From the NCBI RefSeq assembly GCF_034111725.1, contig NZ_JAWUWR010000051.1, positions 1-64,000 of the forward strand: a stretch of 64,000 nucleotides of DNA, given 5' to 3'. The notes under the pieces were generated by a model, which did not search any database, had not been told where the DNA came from, and worked only from the letters and a program-made list of their open reading frames with translations. Below, piece after piece: positions 35,919 to 44,553 of the stretch. The position numbers were made by a program, and so were the translations under genes. This DNA comes from Thalassolituus sp034111725. GTDB lineage: Bacteria > Pseudomonadota > Gammaproteobacteria > Pseudomonadales > Oceanobacteraceae. Numbering within the stretch: the stretch's first letter is position 1; the number at the start of each line of letters is the position of its first letter.

Positions 35919-36425
35919 ATGATGCGCTGTCTATCTCGCGTTACCCTGCTGGCCACTGGTCTGCTTCTATGTACTTCGGCACTGTCATATGACGATGTCG
36001 TTAAGGCTTACTACTCCCCGCAATTGGACGAGGCAGTTGATGCTGCCAAGCATACGCCAGATAAAACTGAGTATGTCGGTCATGCTTGGTACAATCGTAC
36101 AACGTCAAAAAGTTTTCCGCTTCCTAAGCTCCTCAATACTGAGATGGAAAACTTAGTGATTGAAGGCGCAATGGGACCAACGGCTGCCGGTGAAGCAGCG
36201 TCTGTTGAATCTCAAAAGCCCGTCCGCGATACTGCTCTTGGCCGCAACATTGCCGAAGATGACGTGACTGACACAGAGCAAGGCACTAGCCCAAAAGAAA
36301 ATAATGATGCGCCACAGAAAAAAGAAACGTTGTTACGAAACGTGACTTATAAAGGCCAAAATTATGATTTACGCGTGAAGGATGCCCGTTCTAGTGCAAC
36401 CATAACGGCACAAGTGCGTCGCTAA
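35919..36425 (+). CDS. Small secreted protein, member of a tandem paralogous pair (first)
   Basis: A 168-residue protein with a signal peptide (ATGLLLCTSALS, cleavage about residue 23). The mature N-terminus has YYSPQLDEAVDAAKHT followed by WYNRTTSKSFPLPKL. The next gene has the same pattern (YYSDDLEAAVTEAKQRT, RYNRTTSQSIEIPRL), and both end in a short strand (TITAQVRR here, VTVTVR there). The middle is acidic and disordered. No known family recognised. A strong AAGGGG ribosome-binding site and a TATAAT promoter precede it. The pair is 12 bp apart, so they are one transcript and arose by duplication. Confidence 0.75.
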   Translation: MMRCLSRVTLLATGLLLCTSALSYDDVVKAYYSPQLDEAVDAAKHTPDKTEYVGHAWYNRTTSKSFPLPKLLNTEMENLVIEGAMGPTAAGEAASVESQKPVRDTALGRNIAEDDVTDTEQGTSPKENNDAPQKKETLLRNVTYKGQNYDLRVKDARSSATITAQVRR

Positions 36426-36437
36426 ACGGGCCGTCAT

Positions 36438-36872
36438 ATGTATAGAAAAATAACGTCCTCTATACTCCTTTGCGCGCTAGCGACTTTAGTCATCGCTGAT
36501 GCATCCTATCCCAGTGACAAGGATGATTATTATTCGGACGATCTTGAAGCGGCTGTCACCGAAGCAAAGCAACGCACTCATCATTACGATTACAGCAATA
36601 CCTTGCGCTACAACCGCACGACTTCACAAAGTATTGAAATTCCGCGTTTACAAAATCAAGACCTTGCTTACACCGCAATTGAAACGCCAGCACTAGCGCC
36701 AACAGCTTCATCAGCAGAATCATTAAATGTTGAGCAATCAGCGGATCCTTTATTAAGCAACAAGGACGCGCATGTATTACCAGCGATTCAGGAGCCAAAG
36801 GTCACCTTACCTAACCCTAACATAGGTAATACATCTACCTTAGCATCTCCAGTAACCGTTACCGTGCGCTAA
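36438..36872 (+). CDS. Small secreted protein, tandem paralogue (second)
   Basis: A 144-residue protein with a signal peptide (SILLCALATLVIADA). It shares with its upstream neighbour the YYS.(D)LE.AV.EAK block and the YNRTTS(Q/K)S motif, and ends in VTVTVR. The rest is Ser/Pro/Asn-rich and low in order. No cysteine in the mature part except where predicted none. Function unknown. Located 12 bases after the first paralogue; the gene ends just before a bidirectional terminator. Tight pair conservation would point to a heteromeric surface or periplasmic role, which is inference. Confidence 0.72.
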   Translation: MYRKITSSILLCALATLVIADASYPSDKDDYYSDDLEAAVTEAKQRTHHYDYSNTLRYNRTTSQSIEIPRLQNQDLAYTAIETPALAPTASSAESLNVEQSADPLLSNKDAHVLPAIQEPKVTLPNPNIGNTSTLASPVTVTVR

Positions 36873-36885
36873 AAACCTGTATAAC

Positions 36886-36918
36886 TAAAAAAATGGCCGA
36901 CTAGTCGGCCATTTTTTC
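36886..36918. terminator. Bidirectional terminator overlapping a stop codon
   Basis: AAAAAATGGCCGA (36888-36900), loop CTAG, TCGGCCATTTTTT (36905-36917). It ends the plus-strand pair. The stop codon of the minus-strand gene (36901-36903) lies in the loop and the last codons lie in the stem. Confidence 0.9.
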
Positions 36919-37767
36919 GCGTAACGTTTGCCTAGCTTTATCACCTAACACCATTAACACTCGATCTCTGTTCCACAAAATACTGGCATCACCTAGGATT
37001 TTATCGCCAGCAATCATCATCTCACGATACAAATCATCGACGAGCTTTAGCGTATCTATTTTGTAACCCTGAGTATTATTCGAAAACTCTGTCTGAATCT
37101 TTTGGATAGCATCAATTAACTCGATTGATATGTCACAATCCTGCTCAATAAGTTGGCGCACAATCCATCCTGAAAATGCCAAACCAACACATACATCCTC
37201 CCAATAGCGAAATGGACGATTAATGTTAGCGTGCGCATCGATAAATATAACTGCTGCCTTGACGTCAACAGCCTCTAACGCAATAGCAGAATGAACAGCA
37301 TCTGGCACAAATGGCTGTGATTTATCTGAGGGGATAATTCGAATACCGTCGCTGTTGGCATCGATCTTAAGAGCAACAATATCATCATCACGCTTGGCTA
37401 ATATATACAGCCAGTCCATGCCTTGCCCCATCATCAGTGCATGTGACTTAACGCCTGATAGCCAACCGCGCTCTTGATCTAAACGAGTTTTCATCGACGA
37501 TAGTGATTTCAATCCTTTCTCGGAAACGCAAAATGCGCCCCATTGTTCAGCCTCTAACGAGGCATCAACAAAACGAATCGCGGCTTGATAACCACAAAAG
37601 AAAGCTGTTGATGGCGTATCGCTGCGCAAGCCTGAAGAAAACGCAGCGCCGGCTGGACCAACACTGCGTAACAAACGTCCATAGGTTAGTCTGAGGGTAA
37701 AGGGTGATTTCTTTAGCGACAATTCCGGTTGCTTTAGAGTGACCATCCATCCCTCAGGCAAAATCAT
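36901..37767 (-). CDS. Acyl-CoA-dehydrogenase-like protein, reduced (function uncertain)
   Basis: A 288-residue protein that by eye follows an acyl-CoA dehydrogenase: a middle-domain-like stretch (WGAFCVSEKG, then ERGWLSGVKSHALMMGQGMDWLYILAK, then IVALKIDANSDGIRI), then a mostly helical C-terminal part (LYREMMIAGDKILGDASILWNRDR). The N-terminal helical domain and the usual catalytic-glutamate motif are missing or not recognisable, so catalytic activity is doubtful. The start ATG 37767 overlaps the stop of the upstream coiled-coil gene by four bases, indicating translational coupling. It could be an acyl-CoA-binding or pseudo-enzyme. Other assignment possible. Confidence 0.5.
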   Translation of the reverse strand: MILPEGWMVTLKQPELSLKKSPFTLRLTYGRLLRSVGPAGAAFSSGLRSDTPSTAFFCGYQAAIRFVDASLEAEQWGAFCVSEKGLKSLSSMKTRLDQERGWLSGVKSHALMMGQGMDWLYILAKRDDDIVALKIDANSDGIRIIPSDKSQPFVPDAVHSAIALEAVDVKAAVIFIDAHANINRPFRYWEDVCVGLAFSGWIVRQLIEQDCDISIELIDAIQKIQTEFSNNTQGYKIDTLKLVDDLYREMMIAGDKILGDASILWNRDRVLMVLGDKARQTLREKMAD

Positions 37768-38579
37768 GGAGCCGTACCACCGAGAGCATTTTGAATACGA
37801 TCGAGACGAATTTGAATATCTTCTATTTCAAGCTTCATCCCACCAATATCACCCGATGTTCCAGCTTTGCGCATTTTTTCTACCGTGGCATTCAAACTAG
37901 CCAATGTAGTTTCAACCGTTTGTACTGCTTCTTTATTTTGCGCAATCGCTAACTCGGCTTCGGCAGGCAATGAACTAGCGGCAATTTCAACACGATCAAG
38001 GCGTTGACGAACAGCAGCGATTGCGACGTTAGCATCCGCAATTGATTTCGCAGCAGCATCGACAGTTGTCTGCATTTGCGCCTGTGATTTCTTCAAACCA
38101 TCAACACCTGAACGCGCAATCGATACGCTTTTAGTATTATCTTCAATCGCAGACTTATTACGTTTATTCGCAACATCCCACAATTTACGAATTTCTTGAT
38201 CATGCTCACGTAATAACGATTTTAAAGCATCTACGGATAAATCAGCATTTTCACCGGTTACCGATAACTTCTCATTTAATGAGTCGATGTTAACAGCCTG
38301 GTCGCGAATAACGGCTTGCGCGCTCGTTAATGCCGCTTGAGTTTCTTGCAATTGAGTAAATAAGAAACCCGCCCCTGCAACTGCGACTAGACCTATGACC
38401 AAAGCTGCAATGCCCAGGGTTTGATTAGCTTTTGGCGCAGGAGCAACAACTGCTCGTTGCGGGTTAGCCGTTTGTGCAGCACGTTGCGCAGCTTGGCGAC
38501 GGGCCTGCTGTTGACGCAATGCGCTATCATCAGCGGATGCCGTCATTTTAGGCGCCACTGGTGCTTGCTCTTTGTCCAT
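37764..38579 (-). CDS. Single-span membrane protein with long coiled coil
   Basis: A 271-residue protein. The N-terminus (1-55) is cytoplasmic, Gln/Ala/Arg-rich and disordered. One membrane helix follows (about 55-78; LGIAALVIGLVAVAGAGFLF). The remaining 190 residues form a coiled coil in the periplasm, with heptads from QLQETQAALTSAQAVI onward. No catalytic motif. It is coupled to the acyl-CoA-dehydrogenase-like gene by a four-base overlap. Start: ATG 38579 with GAGGA seven bases upstream, two codons inside the longest frame. Function unknown; a scaffold or tether role is plausible. Confidence 0.7.
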   Translation of the reverse strand: MDKEQAPVAPKMTASADDSALRQQQARRQAAQRAAQTANPQRAVVAPAPKANQTLGIAALVIGLVAVAGAGFLFTQLQETQAALTSAQAVIRDQAVNIDSLNEKLSVTGENADLSVDALKSLLREHDQEIRKLWDVANKRNKSAIEDNTKSVSIARSGVDGLKKSQAQMQTTVDAAAKSIADANVAIAAVRQRLDRVEIAASSLPAEAELAIAQNKEAVQTVETTLASLNATVEKMRKAGTSGDIGGMKLEIEDIQIRLDRIQNALGGTAP

Positions 38580-39025
38580 TATCATTCCTCTACTTTGCAG
38601 CTAGTGCGATCGACTTAATCAAATCGCATTTTTATAAAAATATTCTGATTAAGTACTGCTTTTGTTTGTTTTTCAACTATATAGGTAATAAAGCTTAAGC
38701 AAGTTATACCTGCATTGACGCCATTGTTCAGCTCTTTTTCTGATAAACGGTGGCAGATTTAAGTTCATATGCATTAATCACAGAAACTAATGGCGTCCAT
38801 CGCGGCCTTAGTAGCTTAAATGTTATGAATAACCCTATGCTTTACGTGAATAGCACGCGATAGCAACTGGGTGCTATTATTCACCATCCGTTTTATGGAT
38901 CTGGCATTTGTGCTTTCAATTGCAATTTTGCCCTTGAAATCCACTAACCTGCCCCCATTTCTGAAGGATATGCACCCAAGAGTGCGACCAAGCAACCTGA
39001 CTCAGCACTAGAATGGAGACACACC
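38580..39025. other. 446-bp intergenic region between coiled-coil gene and sodB
   Basis: No gene seen. It contains an extended -10 sequence TGCTATTAT (38872-38880) on plus, about 145 bp before sodB, and an imperfect inverted repeat GTGAATAGCAC (38846-38856) / GTGCTATTATTCAC (38871-38884). No Fur-box match recognised. Both flanking genes start in this gap, so it should hold two promoters. Confidence 0.45.
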
Positions 39026-39607
39026 ATGGCGTTTGAACTTCCTGCCCTACCGTACGAAAAAACTGCTCTAGAACCTCATATTTCTGCAGAAACTCTGGAT
39101 TTTCATCACGGTAAGCATCACAACACTTACGTTCAAAAATTGAACGGATTAATCGGTGGTACTGAATTCGACGGTAAAACCCTAGAAGACATCATCAAGA
39201 CTTCATCTGGTGGTGTTTTCAATAACGCTGCTCAGATCTGGAACCACACCTTTTACTGGAACAGCCTAAGCCCTAACGGCGGTGGCGAGCCAACTGGCGC
39301 AATTGCTGACGCAATCATTGCTGCATTTGGATCTTTTGCTGATTTCCAAGCTAAATTCAATGACAGCGCAGTGAACAACTTTGGTTCAAGCTGGACTTGG
39401 TTAGTTAAGAAAGCAGATGGTTCTTTAGACATCGTTAATACTTCAAACGCTGCAACACCGATCACTGAAGAAGGTGTTACGCCGTTATTGACCGTTGATT
39501 TATGGGAACACGCTTACTACATCGATTACCGCAACGTGCGTCCTGATTACCTGAAAGGTTTCTGGGCACTGGTTAACTGGGACTTCGCGAACGCTAACTT
39601 CGCTTAA
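39026..39607 (+). CDS. sodB: Superoxide dismutase (Fe)
   Basis: A 193-residue enzyme that dismutates superoxide. The metal ligands are at canonical SodB positions: His27 (DFHHGKHH), His74 (IWNHTFYW), Asp158 and His162 (VDLWEHAYY). The residues FELPALPYEKTALEPHIS and GAIADAI are typical of the Fe-type, as is the context AAQIWNHTFYWNSL. Fe rather than Mn preference is inferred. A GGAG ribosome-binding site sits eight bases before the ATG. Monocistronic, followed by a strong terminator. Confidence 0.96.
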   Translation: MAFELPALPYEKTALEPHISAETLDFHHGKHHNTYVQKLNGLIGGTEFDGKTLEDIIKTSSGGVFNNAAQIWNHTFYWNSLSPNGGGEPTGAIADAIIAAFGSFADFQAKFNDSAVNNFGSSWTWLVKKADGSLDIVNTSNAATPITEEGVTPLLTVDLWEHAYYIDYRNVRPDYLKGFWALVNWDFANANFA

Positions 39608-39620
39608 TAATTCCAGTTTG

Positions 39621-39652
39621 ATAAAAAAGGGAAGCTCAGCTTCCCTTTTTTA
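39621..39652 (+). terminator. Terminator of sodB
   Basis: GGGAAG (39629-39634), loop CTCAG, CTTCCC (39640-39645), then TTTTTT. Confidence 0.9.
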
Positions 39653-39676
39653 CATCCACATAAAAGACCCTCAAAT

Positions 39677-40285
39677 ATGAGCCCCCAGCCTTTTAAATTA
39701 CTACTTGCCTCAAGCTCACCTTATCGCCGAGAACTCTTAAGTCGATTACGCATTCCCTTTGAATGCGCCTCACCAGATATTGACGAATCGCAGCAAGCAG
39801 ACGAGACACCTGAGCAATACGTCGGTCGCTTAGCCTTAGAAAAAGCCCAAGCATTACGCCAACAATATCCTCATCATTGGATTATTGGCAGCGATCAGGC
39901 CTGCGTGCTAAATGGTGCAGCAGTCAGTAAACCGGGCAATCGAGAAACAGCTATTAGGCAGTTAAAACAAGCTTCAGGAAACAAAATTCGTTTTCATACA
40001 GGGTTAGCTCTATTCAACGCCAACACCGGAGAATCATGGAGTTTAGTCGAGCCCTTTGATGTTTGTTTTCGCCAGCTGAGTAGCGACGAAATTGAGCATT
40101 ATGTAGATATAGAGAAGCCGTATGACTGCGCCGGTAGTTTTAAAGCAGAAGGATTAGGAATTGCGCTGTTTAATGCACTAGAAGGTCGCGATAGCAATGC
40201 CTTGATAGGGCTACCACTGATTGGTTTAGTCGATTTATTTCAACAAGCGGGAATAGATGTCCTGCAATTAGCGGTTGCTCAATAG
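39677..40285 (+). CDS. yceF: Maf-family nucleoside triphosphate pyrophosphatase (YceF type)
   Basis: A 202-residue enzyme of the Maf/Ham1 fold. The N-terminal motif LLLASSSPYRRELLSRL and IIGSDQACVL with the catalytic aspartate, plus the C-terminal DCAGSFKAEGLGI and ALIGLPLIGL, match the YceF subgroup that hydrolyses 7-methyl-GTP, as opposed to the dTTP/UTP-specific YhdE. Specificity is from subgroup knowledge. The start ATG 39677 has weak ribosome-binding sequence. The stop lies in a perfect 8-bp inverted repeat (40278-40294, CTCAATAG/CTATTGAG). Convergent with gspD. Confidence 0.9.
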   Translation: MSPQPFKLLLASSSPYRRELLSRLRIPFECASPDIDESQQADETPEQYVGRLALEKAQALRQQYPHHWIIGSDQACVLNGAAVSKPGNRETAIRQLKQASGNKIRFHTGLALFNANTGESWSLVEPFDVCFRQLSSDEIEHYVDIEKPYDCAGSFKAEGLGIALFNALEGRDSNALIGLPLIGLVDLFQQAGIDVLQLAVAQ

Positions 40286-40321
40286 CCTATTGAGCCCCCG
40301 CAACAGCATTCTTCGATTCGC

Positions 40322-42217
40322 TTACTTCTCGCGAATTGGCAATCCTTTAAATAGATTGTTAATTTCAGCATCGATACTATCAACGCCTAATTTTTCAGAC
40401 ACCGTAAACTCCCAAATACCGTTGAATTTATCTTGAGTTAATTCACGGGCACCAGTGGAGCTACTAACAATCGTTGGACGCAAGAACACCATTAAATTGC
40501 TTTTAACTGTGCTAGTCGATTTAGAGCGGAACAACCAGCCAATTAATGGAATATCGCCCAATAACGGCACCTTACTCACCACTTCTCTAACATCATCACG
40601 AATTAAACCACCTAGCACTATGGTTTCTTTATCCGCAGATAAAATCATTGTTTTAATCGAACGCTTGTTAGTGATCAAGTCGGCGCTACCATCAACACTC
40701 GTCTGAGCAACAGATTCTGCAGTGGCTTCGACTTCGAGACGAATCGCTTGACCATCATGAATATGTGGTTTCACTTTCAGCGTAATACCAACATCTTCAC
40801 GAGTAATCGTAGTAAACGGATTGGCGTTACTACTTGATGCCGTTGAACCGGTACGAAAAGGAACGTTTTGACCAACAATAATTTCCGCTTCCTGGTTGTC
40901 CAACGTCATGATACTTGGCGTCGATAATAGATTGGTGGCGGTATTGCTTTGCAAAGCCTGAATCACCACACCAAAATCAACTTCGCCATTAATTTCACTA
41001 TAGCCACCTAATGTTAAGCCACTACCGACCGCAGAACCTACGTCACCCGTCGCAATGCCCGTGGCAATAGACGATAACGATGGGCCAGCGTTACTGAAGT
41101 TAGTACCCGCAACAGGCGCATCTAAATTACCGGTAGCCCATTGCACACCCAAAGCAGCACTGTTGTCACCGGTAACTTCAACGATGGCAGACTCAATTAA
41201 TACTTGCGCACGGCGCACATCCAACGATGACACCAGCTCTTGTATTTCTTTCATCAACGACGGCTCGGCACGTACAACCAAAGCATTCAAATCTTCATCC
41301 GCATGAATAGCCGCTTGCCCTTTCGCTTGATTTTCGTCTTTACCCGCAGACGTATCGGCCATTAAGGCTTTCAACATTTCTGCAAGCTTAGTAGCGTCTG
41401 CATAATGCAAACGAATCACTTGCGCACTGCCACTGAAATACGAAGGTTGATCAAGCTGCTCTATCAACTGACGAATACGTTCGCGCGCGGTTTTCTCACC
41501 TTTAATAATTAAACGATTACTACGTTCATCAGCAACAACACGAATGCTGCCCGAGGTGTTGTCTGTATTACTTGCATTGCCTTGAGAAACTTTCGCCGGA
41601 TCTAAACTTTGTAGCATTGTCACGACGTTCCCAACCCAAGCTTCCTTAAGCTGAATGACTTCCAGCTCTTCGCTACCGGATTTATCCAAACGATCAATGA
41701 TTTGTTCGATACGGCGAATGTTCACCGCGTGATCAGAAATAATTAAAGCATTGGATGATTTAACACCGGCTAAATGACCATACTTAGCCACTAACGGGCG
41801 TAGGATTGGAACCAGATCAAGCGCTGGCGTGTTCTTAATCATGATGACTTTGGTCAGTAACTCTTGGCTACCAATGCCGGCCTTTTCTTCTAAATCGCGG
41901 CCGTTTTGCTTCACATCGTTTTGTTGCACGACAAGGATCACTTCACCCGCAGGTACGGCTGCAAAGCCATGCAGTTGCAACACTGACAAAAACAGTTCAT
42001 ACACACCGTGACTGTTCATCGCTTCACTAGTGATAACGTTAACCTTGCCTTTTACCCGAGGATCTACCACAAAGCTTTTGCCGGTAATATCGGCAACTTG
42101 ACTAATAAATGCGCCGATATCTGCATCCTTCAGATTAATCTGCCAACTTTCCTGCGCCTGAATCGGGCTTACTACACTAATCAGTAGCAATACCGCCAAA
42201 ACCCATTGTTTCAACAC
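40322..42217 (-). CDS. gspD: Type II secretion secretin GspD
   Basis: A 631-residue outer-membrane secretin, exit channel of the type II system. The signal peptide (LLISVVSPIQAQ) is followed by N0-N3 domains (INLKDADIGAFISQVADITGKSFVVDPRVKGKVNV) and the C-terminal secretin core (NTATNLLSTPSIMTLDNQEAEI, VPLLGDIPLIGWLFR). Start is GTG 42217 with AAGGA seven bases upstream, two bases after the gspC stop. Length is normal. Other gsp genes are not in the window after gspD, where the maf gene converges. Confidence 0.96.
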   Translation of the reverse strand: MLKQWVLAVLLLISVVSPIQAQESWQINLKDADIGAFISQVADITGKSFVVDPRVKGKVNVITSEAMNSHGVYELFLSVLQLHGFAAVPAGEVILVVQQNDVKQNGRDLEEKAGIGSQELLTKVIMIKNTPALDLVPILRPLVAKYGHLAGVKSSNALIISDHAVNIRRIEQIIDRLDKSGSEELEVIQLKEAWVGNVVTMLQSLDPAKVSQGNASNTDNTSGSIRVVADERSNRLIIKGEKTARERIRQLIEQLDQPSYFSGSAQVIRLHYADATKLAEMLKALMADTSAGKDENQAKGQAAIHADEDLNALVVRAEPSLMKEIQELVSSLDVRRAQVLIESAIVEVTGDNSAALGVQWATGNLDAPVAGTNFSNAGPSLSSIATGIATGDVGSAVGSGLTLGGYSEINGEVDFGVVIQALQSNTATNLLSTPSIMTLDNQEAEIIVGQNVPFRTGSTASSSNANPFTTITREDVGITLKVKPHIHDGQAIRLEVEATAESVAQTSVDGSADLITNKRSIKTMILSADKETIVLGGLIRDDVREVVSKVPLLGDIPLIGWLFRSKSTSTVKSNLMVFLRPTIVSSSTGARELTQDKFNGIWEFTVSEKLGVDSIDAEINNLFKGLPIREK

Positions 42218-42219
42218 AC

Positions 42220-43101
42220 TTAATTCCTTAATCCAAAACTCTGATTGACCATAAAGCGACTATTTCCGCGCTGTACTTCTATTTGAGCCGAACCTTCACT
42301 CATTACTTGTTCCAGTAAGCTAGAGTCACTTGAAGCATCACCCAATTGCTGTCCATTCACTGACAGCACAATATCCCCAGGTTTAAGATCAACCTGCGTC
42401 AGTATCGATCCAGCAGTTACCTTATAACCACTACCCGATCCTTGTGACTCTAATCCTAAACCACTCAACATTTCTTCAGGATCTTGCTGCGCGGCTTCGC
42501 TTGCTACCATCATAAAATCCTGAGTACTGCGCACTCGACTAAAGCGTTCGCGTAACGATTTAGCACGATCGTCGATATCCGGCGGTTCATTGCGTTCTGG
42601 CACTTGACTGGCAACACCAATACCGGCACTTGATACTTCATCAAACTTCAATGTTTCGAGCTTTCCTGCCGTGTCTAAGATCACTTTGTTTTTATACACT
42701 GCGGCTAATCGCGTACGACCTTCCACCACATCACCGATACGATAAAAATCTCCGCCACTGCCTTTACGCGCAATGATCGCACTTGATTCCTCTTCTACCG
42801 AGGATTGAGTCGCGCCCAATAAGGACAGACGCAGCCGTGTATCAGGGGCATCGACAGTCTTAACTTCAACAACTTCAGCAACGCCCACCTCGCCAAACAC
42901 ATGGTAAGAACCAGCACCGGCACTGTCGAAACTCGCTCGATTCGATCCACCCTTAGCTGGAGCCTTTAGATACAGCGGCTCAGGGGCGATAATTAGCCAC
43001 ACCAAAAGCGCCATCAACCAGGCCAACAGAAGCGTTAATACGATCTTACCAAAGCGCACCGCTAAGCGCTGCCAAGGTTTTATATCTGCTGCTTGTTCCA
43101 T
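42220..43101 (-). CDS. gspC: Type II secretion protein GspC
   Basis: A 293-residue inner-membrane protein that links the secretin to the inner platform. One membrane helix (about 22-42; VLTLLLAWLMALLVWLII) is followed by an HR-type region (LSLLGATQSSVEEESSAIIARKG, YRIGDVVEG) and a C-terminal PDZ-like domain (LTQVDLKPGDIVLSVNGQQLGD), so this is the PDZ version rather than the coiled-coil version. The start is ATG 43101; the ribosome-binding site is weak. Third-gene order N-C-D is seen in marine gammaproteobacteria. Confidence 0.93.
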   Translation of the reverse strand: MEQAADIKPWQRLAVRFGKIVLTLLLAWLMALLVWLIIAPEPLYLKAPAKGGSNRASFDSAGAGSYHVFGEVGVAEVVEVKTVDAPDTRLRLSLLGATQSSVEEESSAIIARKGSGGDFYRIGDVVEGRTRLAAVYKNKVILDTAGKLETLKFDEVSSAGIGVASQVPERNEPPDIDDRAKSLRERFSRVRSTQDFMMVASEAAQQDPEEMLSGLGLESQGSGSGYKVTAGSILTQVDLKPGDIVLSVNGQQLGDASSDSSLLEQVMSEGSAQIEVQRGNSRFMVNQSFGLRN

Positions 43102-43135
43102 CAAAGGAAACTACCCCAAAAACAAAGGACTCAGG

Positions 43136-43918
43136 TTATAGAATCTTATGGGACACTTCAAAAATAACCGTGTCCTCCGTCGCCTGTTTATCCGGCCATT
43201 GCTGACCAACCAAATCCACGGCGCGTTTACGCATTGATGCACCACCCCAGCCATCTGCCTGCAAGAACACGCGAGCAATATCTTTACCTTCTGGTGTTTT
43301 AACATTCATAACAGCGGTATCGCCTTCCATCGCCATTTCACCAATAAGCATAGGCAGAACAGCGTCGACCTGATTGCGCTGAACCGGAAATTGCACGTTA
43401 CCACCACTGTAAATAAGACGCCCAGCCAAACTCAGAACTTGTTTGCTGACTAAATCAAACTCACCATTCAGTTGAGACAACTCGGCGTCACCCTTTACAG
43501 ACACTCGCATGCTTTTCAGTGCCTTAGCCGCAACTTGGCTATCTAGGTAACCCGACACGTCAGTTAGTACGATAGAGGCGGGGGTCATCGTTGCCAGATC
43601 CAAAGCTACGGCCGCTTCACCATGCAAGCGCACGCGCTCGTTATCGACACTTAAGGTCAATTCAGGCTGAGCACTCAACAACGACAGTGGACTTAAACGC
43701 CAAGTGACTTGCACAGGACCAACCTCTGGCGCATCAGCGATCATACGTCCTTGCCAAAGTGTGCCCGTAGGATTCTGAATACGAATCGGCATGCGGCCTA
43801 ATGCTGGTTCAGCATATTGCCAAATAAAATGGAGCGGTGTATTCACCACTAGAACAATAAGAAAGGTCAGGATGCCCAGCAACAAGTACCAGCGAGCAGC
43901 CCAGATGGATTGCAACAT
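43136..43918 (-). CDS. gspN: Type II secretion protein GspN
   Basis: A 260-residue protein with one N-terminal membrane helix (about 10-28; YLLLGILTFLIVLVVNTP) and a periplasmic beta-rich domain (GTLWQGRM, LTWRLSPLSLL, VSGYLDSQVAAKAL). Pattern and size fit GspN, an accessory component found in only some type II systems. It lies 34 bases before gspC, same direction; it is the first gene of the partial operon. Role in the machine is not settled even in model species. Confidence 0.88.
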   Translation of the reverse strand: MLQSIWAARWYLLLGILTFLIVLVVNTPLHFIWQYAEPALGRMPIRIQNPTGTLWQGRMIADAPEVGPVQVTWRLSPLSLLSAQPELTLSVDNERVRLHGEAAVALDLATMTPASIVLTDVSGYLDSQVAAKALKSMRVSVKGDAELSQLNGEFDLVSKQVLSLAGRLIYSGGNVQFPVQRNQVDAVLPMLIGEMAMEGDTAVMNVKTPEGKDIARVFLQADGWGGASMRKRAVDLVGQQWPDKQATEDTVIFEVSHKIL

Positions 43919-44083
43919 GTTTAATTAATGATTCCGTGTCGAAGACTGCGGCCCATTCTACGCATAAGGGCGGCAAAGTTTAATGGGTGATTGTGACAGT
44001 CATGTAAAATGACGTCATCCTGCTGATCGCGCCATTGCGTCAATACCAGCACAACTATTGTTCCTTAAGCTGGTTTTAGCAGC

Positions 44084-44434
44084 TCATGCCTCGCTCGCGT
44101 CAACAATTTCGGGCAAATTTCTTAAGCCGGAAATCAACTTTTCTTTTTCATTTCGCGACAAACGTTTTACCGCAAACTCACACTTCAAAGCAGCACTTCG
44201 ACTACCAATATAGCGCTGAAACTCTAAGGTCAAAGGGCCACGTCCACGCAGTGATTTCGCGGCTTTTATCCCACTACTCGAATGTTCATGAAAACGCCGC
44301 TCGACGTCCGTCGTAACGCCACAGTATAAACTACCGGCGTCGGTACGAATCAAATACAGACTCCATCCTGCTAATCCAGTTCCATCGTCCTCTGTGTCGA
44401 TTATTGACAACACACTCTTCGACTCCGCTACCAC
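44084..44434 (-). CDS. GIY-YIG nuclease-like protein
   Basis: A 116-residue protein with the GIY-YIG core (about 22-95): SLYLIRTDAGSLYCGVTTDVERRFHEH, with the GVT strand replacing the second YIG, an arginine and a histidine of the active site, and a later glutamate (LKCEFAVK). UvrC-like single-domain GIY-YIG proteins are common and their role is not established. The start GTG 44434 is provisional. Divergent to the hemolysin-III gene. Confidence 0.88.
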   Translation of the reverse strand: MVAESKSVLSIIDTEDDGTGLAGWSLYLIRTDAGSLYCGVTTDVERRFHEHSSSGIKAAKSLRGRGPLTLEFQRYIGSRSAALKCEFAVKRLSRNEKEKLISGLRNLPEIVDASEA

Positions 44435-44553
44435 TTTTATCCTTGCCGTAACTCAGAAAAACCGTATCGTACCTAGAGTAACCTCGAAAGCCAGCACCGT
44501 TACACTTTTATGCAAAGGCTCTCTCACATTCTTTTACCCAATAAGATCTCACC

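Noticed and set aside
38580..39025. Fur box upstream of sodB
   Set aside because: No 19-bp GATAATGATAATCATTATC-like sequence could be found by eye.
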